Source of the DNA: Oscillospiraceae bacterium
GTDB lineage: Bacteria > Bacillota > Clostridia > Oscillospirales > Ruminococcaceae
DNA: 6,995 nt
Direction of reading: 5' to 3'
Assembly: GCA_017394475.1 (NCBI GenBank)
Contig: JAFPYQ010000006.1
Span: forward strand, 1-6,995
This document shows, in pieces, positions 1 through 6,981 of the stretch (positions within the stretch are counted from its first letter, which is position 1; each line of letters begins with the position of its first letter). The notes beneath the pieces were generated by a model. That model had not been told where the DNA came from and did no database searches. It worked only from the letters and a program-made list of their open reading frames with translations. The position numbers and the translations under genes were made by a program.

Positions 1-2057
1 ATATTGTTGACAGGGTCGCCGTCAAGCTCTACATAGCTTATATGGCCGCCGTTAGTCAGTGCATGATAGGGTGCTTCGATCTTTATCTTGTCAAAAGCAT
101 TTATCTTGTAGTAAACAGGCACATGGAATGAATTTGTGTAGTAATTCCTGTCGGTAACGCCCTCTATATCGCCGAATTTTTCCCTATCAAGGCGGACAAA
201 GCGTCCCGAAAGTCCCTCAGCGGGTGTGGCGATTATGGAGAAGTTGAGTCCTGTGCGGATACATTCTTCATCCATGCGCTTCCTCATTCTGCCGATTATC
301 TCAAGGCCCAGTCTCTGCGCCTCTTCATCCTCGCCGTGGTGCTTGCCTATAAGCGCTTTAAGGCACTCTGCAAGGCCTATGAATCCTATGGTGAGAGTAC
401 CGTGCTTGAACACCTCGCCCACAGTATCATCGGGTCCTAATTTTTCACTGTCTATCCATATTCCCTGCCCCATAAGGAACGGGAAATTGCGGACAGTCTT
501 CTGGGACTGTATCTTGAAACGGTGGAGCAGCTGCCTTACAACAAGATCCATCATCTCTTCAAGTCCGTCGAAGAATTTGCCCACATTATGATCTGCCTTT
601 ATGGCAAGCCTCGGGAGATTTATAGAGGTGAAGGAAAGGTTTCCTCTGCCTGTAACGATCTCCTTGGTGGGATCGTAATGATTAGCCATTACCCTTGTAC
701 GGCAGCCCATGTAAGCGACTTCCGTGTTATAATCGCCCTTCTTGTAATAGGGAAGGTTGAAAGGCGCATCTATGAAGGAAAAGTTGGGGAACAGTCTCTT
801 GGCGGAAACTCTGCAGGCGAGCCTGAAAAGATCGTAGTTGGGATCGCCGGGCTCGTAGTTTATCCCCTCTTTTATCTTGAAAATATGGATGGGGAATATA
901 GGTGTCTCACCATTTCCGAGGCCTGCCTCCTGGGCAAGGAGAACGTTCTTGATGACCATGCGCCCTTCGCTGGAGGTGTCAAGCCCGTAGTTTATGGACG
1001 AGAAAGGCACCTGTGCACCTGCGCGGCTGTTCATGGTGTTCAGGTTGTGGATAAGTGCCTCCATAGCCTGATAGGTAGCACGTTCAGCTTCCTTGGCAGT
1101 GTTCTTTGCGGTGTATTCCTGTATCCTCTCTGCAACAGGCTCCTCGACATAATCGAGCAGCATGATCTTTTCAGCCTCGCGGTAACCGTTATCGTTGTCA
1201 AGAACGGGGTATATCCCCTTTTCATCCAATATCTTCCTGGCGATATCCTCGGCGATCTCGGTGCCGCTGTCAAGCATTCCGATCATCTCGAGGCATCTTG
1301 CGATATTGTAGACATAGCGCCTTTTGTAAGTCTTCCTGACACCGTCCACCATAGCGTAGTCAAAATTGGGTATGCTCTGGCCGCCGTGCTGGTCGTTCTG
1401 ATTGGACTGTATCGCGATGCATGCCAGGGCAGCATAGCTGGATATATCATTGGGTTCCCTGAGGTAACCGTGACCTGTGGAGAAACCGCCCCTGAACAGC
1501 TTTATCAGATCTATCTGGCAGCAGGTGGATGTAAGTGTATAATAGTCAAGGTCATGGATATGTATGTCACCCTCACGATGAGCGCGGGCTACATCGGGAT
1601 CGAGTATATACATCTCGTAGAACTGCTTGGCACCTTCCGAGCCGTATTTGAGCATGGTACCCATAGCGGTGTCGCCGTTGATGTTGGCGTTCTCGCGCTT
1701 GATATCGCTCTGCTTTGCGGATTTGAAGGTAAGGTCCTCATATATCTTCATGAGACGGGTGTTCATCTCACGGACCCTTGTCCTGTCAGAACGGTAGAGG
1801 ATGTATGCCTTTGCAGTACTTGCGTGGCCTTCTTCTATGAGCACCTTCTCCACAGCATCCTGCACCTGCTCGACTGTAGGAACAGCCTGTCTGCCGTACT
1901 GATCCTCACACAGATCGCAGACCTTTACAGCAAGCTCCGAAGCGGTCTCATAATCGCTTCCGCCCACCGCCTGTGCAGCCTTGTATATGGCTCTGGTGAT
2001 CTTTTCGATATTGAATGTATCTTTTCTTCCGTCCCTTTTGATTATATGGGTTATCAT
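1..2057 (-). CDS. nrdD: Anaerobic ribonucleoside-triphosphate reductase (class III RNR), C-terminus cut by the window edge
   Basis: NrdD reduces ribonucleoside triphosphates to deoxyribonucleotides without oxygen, using a glycyl radical installed by the radical-SAM activase NrdG. The frame runs from ATG at 2057 to position 1 without a stop, giving 685 complete codons. Residues 1 to about 95 form an ATP-cone (IIKRDGR at 5-11, FNIEKI at 15-20), the allosteric domain that senses ATP/dATP. The catalytic barrel follows: IHIHDLDYY at 165-173, QNDQHGGQSIP at 220-230, and MGCRTRV at 450-456. By family knowledge C452 is the likely thiyl-radical cysteine. Further family-like stretches are GRGNLSFTSINLPRLA (470-485) and GFIGLAECLKAL (558-569). 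The tail with the zinc-binding cysteines and the glycyl-radical glycine lies beyond the left edge, so activity cannot be confirmed here. NrdG is usually encoded just downstream, also outside the window. The ATG is preferred because AGAGGT lies 9 bases upstream and MITHIIKRDGR matches normal NrdD starts. The protein is identified by family resemblance and is very secure. Confidence 0.97.
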   Translation of the reverse strand, partial: MITHIIKRDGRKDTFNIEKITRAIYKAAQAVGGSDYETASELAVKVCDLCEDQYGRQAVPTVEQVQDAVEKVLIEEGHASTAKAYILYRSDRTRVREMNTRLMKIYEDLTFKSAKQSDIKRENANINGDTAMGTMLKYGSEGAKQFYEMYILDPDVARAHREGDIHIHDLDYYTLTSTCCQIDLIKLFRGGFSTGHGYLREPNDISSYAALACIAIQSNQNDQHGGQSIPNFDYAMVDGVRKTYKRRYVYNIARCLEMIGMLDSGTEIAEDIARKILDEKGIYPVLDNDNGYREAEKIMLLDYVEEPVAERIQEYTAKNTAKEAERATYQAMEALIHNLNTMNSRAGAQVPFSSINYGLDTSSEGRMVIKNVLLAQEAGLGNGETPIFPIHIFKIKEGINYEPGDPNYDLFRLACRVSAKRLFPNFSFIDAPFNLPYYKKGDYNTEVAYMGCRTRVMANHYDPTKEIVTGRGNLSFTSINLPRLAIKADHNVGKFFDGLEEMMDLVVRQLLHRFKIQSQKTVRNFPFLMGQGIWIDSEKLGPDDTVGEVFKHGTLTIGFIGLAECLKALIGKHHGEDEEAQRLGLEIIGRMRKRMDEECIRTGLNFSIIATPAEGLSGRFVRLDREKFGDIEGVTDRNYYTNSFHVPVYYKINAFDKIKIEAPYHALTNGGHISYVELDGDPVNN

Positions 2058-2066
2058 TTCAACATG

Positions 2067-2072
2067 ACCTCT
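2067..2072 (-). promoter_or_regulatory. Ribosome binding site of nrdD
   Basis: AGAGGT on the minus strand sits 9 bases before the ATG at 2057. It decides the start, because the same frame stays open upstream through the NrdR boxes without an ATG or another Shine-Dalgarno site. Confidence 0.75.
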
Positions 2073-2151
2073 GTTTTCGCAACTGATCTTATGAAAGACT
2101 GTTCCGATACCCGGTGTCTCGCCGTGGCCGATACAGTGCTTTCTTCCCCCT

Positions 2152-2171
2152 GACCACAATATATAGTGGTC
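2152..2171 (-). promoter_or_regulatory. NrdR box, promoter-distal
   Basis: The 20-base palindrome has the core CCACAATATATAGTGG (one mismatched pair) and fits the NrdR-box pattern of ACAC-wATATATw-GTGT type. NrdR is a zinc-ribbon/ATP-cone repressor of ribonucleotide reductase genes that binds paired boxes. The centre of this box is 32 bases from the centre of the second box, about three helical turns, so both would face the same side of the DNA. It lies in the transcribed leader of nrdD. The call rests on sequence match plus location before an RNR gene. Confidence 0.9.
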
Positions 2172-2181
2172 GTAACATACA

Positions 2182-2205
2182 CCGACCACAATATATTGTG
2201 GTCGG
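2182..2205 (-). promoter_or_regulatory. NrdR box, promoter-proximal (perfect 24-base palindrome)
   Basis: The core CCACAATATATTGTGG is a perfect inverted repeat, and symmetry extends outward to 24 bases from 2182 to 2205. It begins about 3 bases after the expected transcription start near 2208-2209. Bound NrdR would therefore block RNA polymerase at or just after initiation. The longer perfect symmetry suggests that this is the stronger of the two sites; that ranking is an inference. Confidence 0.92.
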
Positions 2206-2214
2206 GACTATCTT

Positions 2215-2243
2215 ATTATATATCAAAGAGTGACTTTTGTCAA
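2215..2243 (-). promoter_or_regulatory. Consensus sigma-A promoter of nrdD
   Basis: Read on the minus strand, TTGACA (2243-2238) is followed by a 17-base spacer and TATAAT (2220-2215). Both hexamers match the housekeeping consensus exactly at the ideal spacing. Transcription would start near 2208-2209, giving an untranslated leader of about 150 bases. Such a strong unregulated promoter directly upstream of two NrdR boxes is the expected design for a gene held down by a repressor. No -10 extension (TGn) is present. Confidence 0.88.
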
Positions 2244-2356
2244 GTCAGATTTTAGCACTTTTATGAGTTCTGCACCTTCAACAAATCCTATGGTTTGAAT
2301 TCAGCGCTTTTTACAAATATTATTACAATTTCTGTAACCTTTTAACCACTTTGTTA
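2244..2356. other. AT-rich intergenic spacer between addA and the nrdD promoter
   Basis: I see no gene in this spacer. After the addA stop the minus strand reads TGATAA, a tandem stop. The only nearby inverted repeat is a 5-bp stem (TTACA/TGTAA, 2323-2337) with one G-C pair and no following U-tract, so no convincing terminator for addA is visible. Read-through from addA into nrdD therefore cannot be excluded. A 25-codon open stretch on the minus strand in this spacer has no start codon and is not called. Confidence 0.6.
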
Positions 2357-5300
2357 TCATTTTACAAAAACAGGCACTTCCCCTATCTCGGTGGAGTAGA
2401 TGATGCATTCCGTTACCGGTCTGTCAAGTATCTTTGAAAAACAATGCCTGTACAAGTAAAGCTGCATCCGATAGCGTTCTTTGAGCATCTCCCCGTCAAC
2501 TCCCCTGTCGGTCTTGTAGTCCACCAGTACATAATGGTCATCTTCAAGGAAGATAAGATCGGCGATGCCTTGCAAAAATCCGTCACTGTCCTTATATCCC
2601 GACAGTTCTTCCACCTCATCTGCTATCTCATCTATCTGAATGAAGAACTGCCTCTCCCTGAATATCTGCTTGTCACAGTTTTCTTCGCAGCACCCGCTGC
2701 AGATACGTTCAAAAAGTGAAGAAGAAACAAAGTCAAGGAGCATTCTGTCATCAGTGCATCTGATAACATCCTTTCCCAGTTTTTCGCGCAGGCGTATCTT
2801 TTCGGATATCACAGCCTTTTCCCTGTCCGCAGAGTGGTATATCTTCATCAGATCAAGCTGTTCGAATACCGAGTGAATGGCAGTACCTCTTTGAGCTGCG
2901 GTCATGTGAGGAGCAAAGGATTTTGGTGCCATCCGCTCCATGCCCTCCTCGTCAGTCTGTGCATGGGCAAAAAGCGGCATCTCATCTGTATTCTGATGGG
3001 ACAGCATAGTGACAGTCAGCTTAGATGAACGTTTTGACAGATCATACTTATAATCATCGGTGATATTTGCAGTCATGATCTTACCCATCGCCTCATCAAA
3101 GGATGCGGTATTCTCCTTTTCTGCACATGTCTCTTCCTCCTCAGTACATTCTGTCACTGTCACATTTTCCGCAAGATCGGTACCTATCTGCAGGAGTCCT
3201 GCCAGAGTCTTACACATATCGCAGGCAAGGTCGTTTTTCACGCCTTTTTCCGTCAGGTACTCCGCAAGTATGTTCTTCTTTCCCTGATAACGGGTCATTA
3301 TGAGCCCCTTTTTCGCTCTTGTAAGTGCCACATACAAAAGCATCAGTTCCTCATCACGCTGAGAGCGCCGTGCATATTCCCTGAGCACTATCCCCTGCAT
3401 GGTCTCATAGCTGTAGGAACTGTTGCTTTCCGGATAATGGATGTTGATGGGAAATGCCACGCCGTATTCCGAATTGAAATAGATCTTTTCCTTGTCGTCC
3501 TTAAAATCCTTATCGGTATCTACAAGGAATACATATCCATATTCCAGACCTTTTGAGCTGTGAATCGTCTTGAAGGATACCAGTTCCTCTCCCTTTGACG
3601 CAGCGCACTCAACGGCGGGCGCACTGTCTATAGTGTGCAGGAAATATGAAAGATCAGCCTCGGGCACGCTCTCAAAACTCTGTGCATATTCAAGGAACTG
3701 CATCAGATCAGCTGCACGTTTGTCGCCGTCACTCAGATTTGAGTATACGGAAAGCACATCCTTTTTGTCATATATATACTCTATCCCATCCCTGATGGTA
3801 TGGACAGCAAAATAGTCACGGAGATCAGCAAGCTCCTTCAGAAAGCGGTCACATCTTTCTGCCAGGGCATTACCGGCATTTTCGGCATATACTGCGATAT
3901 TAGCTCTCATAGAGGATGAGCTGTCCATTATCCTCAGACGTGCTATATCCTCGGCAGTGAACATGAACAGCGGGGACATCATAACAGCACCCATAGAAAT
4001 GTCAAGGGCGGGGTTATCTATTATCCTCAGCAGTGAGATGATATTCCTCACCTCGCCGGTCTTAAGCAGATCATCCTTAGTGGAGCATACCGAGCGGATA
4101 TCGTATTTTTCCAGTTCCCGTGCGAACTTTATTAGTCGTGTGCTGTTGCGGGCAAGAACGCATATATCAGAAGGTGATACGCCGCTTTTCACAAGATCTG
4201 CAATGCGTTTTGCAACAGCTCTTGCCTCTGCTGCCGTTATCTCCGCCGCCCTGTCTTCCTTTTTTACAGGTATGTCCAGTATCTCCACAGGGGGAGGTGT
4301 TCCGTCATCCGTTGCCTTATGGATCAGCATATCATTTTCACCGTAATCCACGCTTCCGAACCGCTCGGACATTATGCCTAAGAATACGGAGTTGACATAA
4401 TCTACCACGGTCTGTGATGAGCGGAAATTACAGTTGAGGAAGATGTGTGCAGGCACGGTACATCCTTCATAATATTCTACACTGTTTTCCAGGTTCTTCT
4501 TGAACAGTCCCGGTTCTGCTGATCTGAAACGATAGATAGACTGTTTGAGATCCCCCACTGCAAAGAAATTCCTACCGGGGACAGTCTCGCTACCGCCGTC
4601 TGAAAGCATCTTGAAGATAAGCTCCTGCAGCTTTGTTGTGTCCTGAAATTCATCCACCATGATGATACCGAACCGTGATGAGAGCTCTTGTGCAAGGGAT
4701 TTTTTCACTGTCTTGCCGCCAATATTTTCGCAGAGCAGACGGCAGGCAAGCTGTTCTGCATCACCGAATCCCAGTACATTTTTCTCGGATTTGAGCTGCC
4801 GCTCCTCCTCCACTGCCTCGCCGAGCACTTCAAAGAGGATCTCAAGAGTTTCAGCATGAAGACGATAATCCTCAGCGATCTGATTTTCACTGAAAGAATA
4901 CCTGGCAGGTTTTACGGTTCTTGCTCCCTTATCCGATACTTCAACAGTGGTGAAATACTTGTTCACCATATTGCGATACTTGTCACGGAGAGCTTTCAGC
5001 ATATCACTTCCCGAAGATGGGGATTCATTGCTGCAGGGAAATGTATTCACTGTCATCTTCATGAATTCTATCTCGGTCATCCTGTATTCCGACAGCTGCG
5101 CCAAAGCTGTACTTATGTTATCATTGTCTGTCAGCAGCTTATCTCTGATGCCCTTTACATAAGCCGCAGGGTTCTTTTTTGTATAGCTTTCCTCCATTAT
5201 GCCTCTGTACCTGTCAAGGAACTCTATTGTCTTTTCCGAAAGTTTCAGTGCATCTTCAAGAGTAGTCCGCAGAATATCCATATATCCACTGTATATCTTT

Positions 5301-5944
5301 CCGTCATTCTTGTCGGGACCTGCCCTGTAGTAGTCTATGATCTTCTGCCATTCCACTTCATAGAAGGGCAGTGCAAAATACTTGTTTCGCAGCCTGACTA
5401 TCATATCCACAAGGCCGTCCGATGAACGGTCACGGGGAAAGAACATGGAAAGGAGCTTTTCCATTTTTTCCCTTTCATTTCTGAATTTCTCATCAAGCAC
5501 ATTCTGGACGGCTCTTTGTATGAGTATCTTTTCATCCGCCGCCTGTACAACGCTGAAACCGGGATCAACGCCTATCTCACCCGCATTCTCGCGGATGAGT
5601 CTGAAACAGAACGAATGTATGGTGGATATCCTTGCAAGGGGCAGAAGCGCCAGCTGATCATTTATATGTAAAACTATCCGTTCATCCGCATTCGGATCAT
5701 CCAGGATCTCATCAAGCTTCTCTTCAAGCTTTTTTGTCAGTTTGTTTTTCATCTGATCCGCAGCATCATTGGTGAATGTAGCAACGATCATACTGTCCGC
5801 AGTTACACCGCTATCGGGATCACAGATGAGTTTAGCCAGCTTTTCCACAAGCACCGTGGTCTTACCGCTGCCTGCTGCCGCCGATATCAGCAGAGCACAC
5901 CCTTTTGCATCTATAGCCTGCTGTTGTTCGTTAGTCCATTCCAT
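2357..5944 (-). CDS. addA: ATP-dependent helicase/nuclease subunit A (AddAB/RexAB complex)
   Basis: AddA is the SF1 helicase-nuclease subunit that, with AddB, unwinds and resects double-strand DNA ends for RecA-dependent repair (the Firmicutes counterpart of RecBCD). The 1195 residues are close to the usual 1200-1250. Motifs in order are: Q-motif WTNEQQQAI (3-11), Walker A AAAGSGKTT (22-30, K28), motif Ia ATFTNDAADQM (55-65), STIHSFCFRLIREN (107-120), Walker B IIMVDEFQDT (427-436), motif III AVGDLKQSIYRFR (462-474), motif IV NCNFRSS (504-510), motif V TIHSSKGLEY (793-802) and motif VI YVALTRAKKGL (871-881). The C-terminal RecB-like nuclease shows RGTAIHSVFEQL (1019-1030), GIAD (D1129), VDYKTD (D1142, K1144) and QLYLY (1161-1165), so both activities look intact. 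A four-cysteine cluster at 1082-1090 is unusual. The start follows AGGAGG by 8 bases and lies 19 bases after the previous gene. addB is not adjacent, although it normally lies just upstream. Confidence 0.97.
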   Translation of the reverse strand: MEWTNEQQQAIDAKGCALLISAAAGSGKTTVLVEKLAKLICDPDSGVTADSMIVATFTNDAADQMKNKLTKKLEEKLDEILDDPNADERIVLHINDQLALLPLARISTIHSFCFRLIRENAGEIGVDPGFSVVQAADEKILIQRAVQNVLDEKFRNEREKMEKLLSMFFPRDRSSDGLVDMIVRLRNKYFALPFYEVEWQKIIDYYRAGPDKNDGKIYSGYMDILRTTLEDALKLSEKTIEFLDRYRGIMEESYTKKNPAAYVKGIRDKLLTDNDNISTALAQLSEYRMTEIEFMKMTVNTFPCSNESPSSGSDMLKALRDKYRNMVNKYFTTVEVSDKGARTVKPARYSFSENQIAEDYRLHAETLEILFEVLGEAVEEERQLKSEKNVLGFGDAEQLACRLLCENIGGKTVKKSLAQELSSRFGIIMVDEFQDTTKLQELIFKMLSDGGSETVPGRNFFAVGDLKQSIYRFRSAEPGLFKKNLENSVEYYEGCTVPAHIFLNCNFRSSQTVVDYVNSVFLGIMSERFGSVDYGENDMLIHKATDDGTPPPVEILDIPVKKEDRAAEITAAEARAVAKRIADLVKSGVSPSDICVLARNSTRLIKFARELEKYDIRSVCSTKDDLLKTGEVRNIISLLRIIDNPALDISMGAVMMSPLFMFTAEDIARLRIMDSSSSMRANIAVYAENAGNALAERCDRFLKELADLRDYFAVHTIRDGIEYIYDKKDVLSVYSNLSDGDKRAADLMQFLEYAQSFESVPEADLSYFLHTIDSAPAVECAASKGEELVSFKTIHSSKGLEYGYVFLVDTDKDFKDDKEKIYFNSEYGVAFPINIHYPESNSSYSYETMQGIVLREYARRSQRDEELMLLYVALTRAKKGLIMTRYQGKKNILAEYLTEKGVKNDLACDMCKTLAGLLQIGTDLAENVTVTECTEEEETCAEKENTASFDEAMGKIMTANITDDYKYDLSKRSSKLTVTMLSHQNTDEMPLFAHAQTDEEGMERMAPKSFAPHMTAAQRGTAIHSVFEQLDLMKIYHSADREKAVISEKIRLREKLGKDVIRCTDDRMLLDFVSSSLFERICSGCCEENCDKQIFRERQFFIQIDEIADEVEELSGYKDSDGFLQGIADLIFLEDDHYVLVDYKTDRGVDGEMLKERYRMQLYLYRHCFSKILDRPVTECIIYSTEIGEVPVFVK

Positions 5945-5952
5945 AGGACTTT

Positions 5953-5958
5953 CCTCCT
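5953..5958 (-). promoter_or_regulatory. Ribosome binding site of addA
   Basis: A perfect AGGAGG lies 8 bases before the addA ATG, inside the 19-base gap after the preceding gene. It is the strongest Shine-Dalgarno site in the window, so addA can be translated independently of its upstream neighbour even when cotranscribed. Confidence 0.85.
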
Positions 5959-5963
5959 GTTAG

Positions 5964-6503
5964 CTATTTTTCGTTCTGTGTAAACTGCTTTGGCTTGTAA
6001 TAATACGCTCCGTCACGGTATTCAAGATAATCTGTCGTCGTTCTGTTGATAAGGTCTATTGCCATATTTTCCGGTGTCGGCATATACCAATAATAATGTT
6101 CTCCAAGAATAAGGTAGTCGTTTTTATGTCCGTAGAAATAACCAATGACAGAATTTGCCCGCATAGTGGCTACAAAGCGTTCATACAGCAGCTGATCCTC
6201 TTTAACGAGCCATTTCTTTATCAAATACTCGTGAGGTGCTGTTTTGGCATAAGTGGATGCAAATTTCCAAAAATGGCTTTCCGCATAGAGTTTAGCATCT
6301 TCAAGAGAGAATGGAACAGCTTTTTTCTCCTGTTCTCTTTCGGATTCTAACATATCAAGTTTTGCTTGCGCCTGAGATTCTGTATCGAAAAAAAGCGGTT
6401 TCCTATCCTCTGTCAATATATTTGAAGGATCGTTACTGTCATAACAAAGAACATACTTCATTATTCCATTGTCATCAAGTGACGATACAAATACTTTCGA
6501 CAT
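5964..6503 (-). CDS. Hypothetical protein, aromatic-rich, 179 residues
   Basis: I do not recognise a named family. Two parts can be seen. Residues 1-60 hold a predicted strand-rich start (VFVSSL, KYVLCYDS), then FFDTESQAQAKLDMLESEREQEKK, a charged helix. Residues 65-165 form a compact domain rich in Trp, Tyr and Phe with WKFASTYAKTAPHEYLIKKW (79-98), YGHKNDYLILGEHYYWYM (124-141) and IDLINRT (149-155). That PHEY...YW.M...INR layout resembles short uncharacterised proteins I have seen in Clostridia and Bacteroidetes, but I cannot attach a function. There is no signal peptide or membrane segment, so it is likely cytoplasmic. The ATG has AGAGG 6 bases upstream, placed inside the last codons of the preceding gene, and only one base separates the two genes, so translation is probably coupled. 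It stops 19 bases before addA and probably shares its transcript. The coding status is well supported by spacing and SD; the function is unknown. Confidence 0.85.
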   Translation of the reverse strand: MSKVFVSSLDDNGIMKYVLCYDSNDPSNILTEDRKPLFFDTESQAQAKLDMLESEREQEKKAVPFSLEDAKLYAESHFWKFASTYAKTAPHEYLIKKWLVKEDQLLYERFVATMRANSVIGYFYGHKNDYLILGEHYYWYMPTPENMAIDLINRTTTDYLEYRDGAYYYKPKQFTQNEK

Positions 6504-6504
6504 A

Positions 6505-6981
6505 TCAAGCCTCTATCTTTTCCATATAGCCAATTATCTGTGCCATCAGACTTTCCGCAACTTCATCAAGCTGCGCATTGACAGGAGCATACAGTGCTAT
6601 TCCGATTTTATTATCATTATCAAATAAATCTGTTTCATATACAGGTAATTTCTTTAGTTTTGCCTTCAACTCTTCTGATTGAATATAACATTCCTTTCCG
6701 TCACAAAAATAAAACCAAAATGGTGTTTCGGCAGATGACTTATTCATCCAAGCCTTTCTGTCAAAAACCAATGCCGAACCGTGATCATTGATCCAGATAT
6801 ATCTATTATATCCTGTTCTTGTTGCTTGTGCTTTCAATTTTTTCGTATTAGCATTGATATTTTTATTTCCTTTCAGCATTTCGCACAATCTGTCAATAAC
6901 CTGAAAATAACGTTCTTCACTTCTTTGTACATCGGGGCTTAGATCTTCTGCCCTGAACGGGATAAATGCAGTACTGTCCAT
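6505..6981 (-). CDS. Hypothetical protein, 158 residues, start near the right edge
   Basis: I do not recognise this protein. It reads as a soluble alpha/beta protein. A charged helix (about 13-38) is followed by a basic stretch (KKLKAQATR, 47-55) and strands with YIWINDHGSALVFDRKAW (61-78) and TPFWFYFCDGKECYI (86-100). A helix (102-112), a strand IGIALYAPV (126-134) and a C-terminal amphipathic helix DEVAESLMAQIIGYMEKIE (139-157) complete it. No signal peptide, membrane segment or catalytic motif is evident. The gene is coupled to the next one by a one-base gap (TGA-T-ATG). The start at 6981 is provisional: the frame remains open to the right edge and the SD is weak (GTGAG). In another frame the edge codons end in a TGA that overlaps this ATG by one base (TGATG), as expected if an upstream gene stops here. 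Most sampled stretches of this gene are clearly richer in A+T than addA or nrdD. Confidence 0.8.
   Translation of the reverse strand: MDSTAFIPFRAEDLSPDVQRSEERYFQVIDRLCEMLKGNKNINANTKKLKAQATRTGYNRYIWINDHGSALVFDRKAWMNKSSAETPFWFYFCDGKECYIQSEELKAKLKKLPVYETDLFDNDNKIGIALYAPVNAQLDEVAESLMAQIIGYMEKIEA
6510..6514 (-). promoter_or_regulatory. Ribosome binding site of the 179-residue hypothetical gene
   Basis: AGAGG lies 6 bases before the ATG at 6503 and is embedded in the final codons (ATA-GAG-GCT) of the upstream gene. Together with the one-base gap this points to translational coupling of the pair. Confidence 0.65.

Noticed and set aside
1040..1273. Minus-strand 77-codon frame inside nrdD
   Set aside because: It is out of frame with the intact NrdD reading frame on the same strand and shows an Arg/Thr-rich shadow composition.
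522..2153. 543-codon plus-strand open frame opposite nrdD
   Set aside because: It is a mirror of the nrdD codon pattern: the opposite strand reads as a complete, motif-bearing NrdD, while this frame shows no recognisable family and no matching context.
2058..2206. In-frame N-terminal extension of nrdD, including a GHGETPGIGT stretch reminiscent of FMN-binding RnfG-type domains
   Set aside because: The frame is open back to a TAG near 2208 but it reads through both NrdR boxes, has no ATG and no Shine-Dalgarno site, and normal NrdD proteins begin at the MITHIIKRDGR start. The resemblance is judged to be chance.
2222..2300. Short minus-strand peptide frame in the spacer (reads as GFVEGAELIKVLKSD and continues)
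   Set aside because: It has no start codon or ribosome binding site, is about 25 codons, and overlaps the nrdD promoter. A decayed gene fragment is possible but not supported.
2323..2337. Small inverted repeat as a terminator of addA
   Set aside because: The stem is only 5 bp with one G-C pair and has no U-tract in the direction of transcription.
4688..5425. 245-codon plus-strand open frame opposite addA
   Set aside because: It lies wholly within the conserved addA frame and its translation shows no coherent domain.
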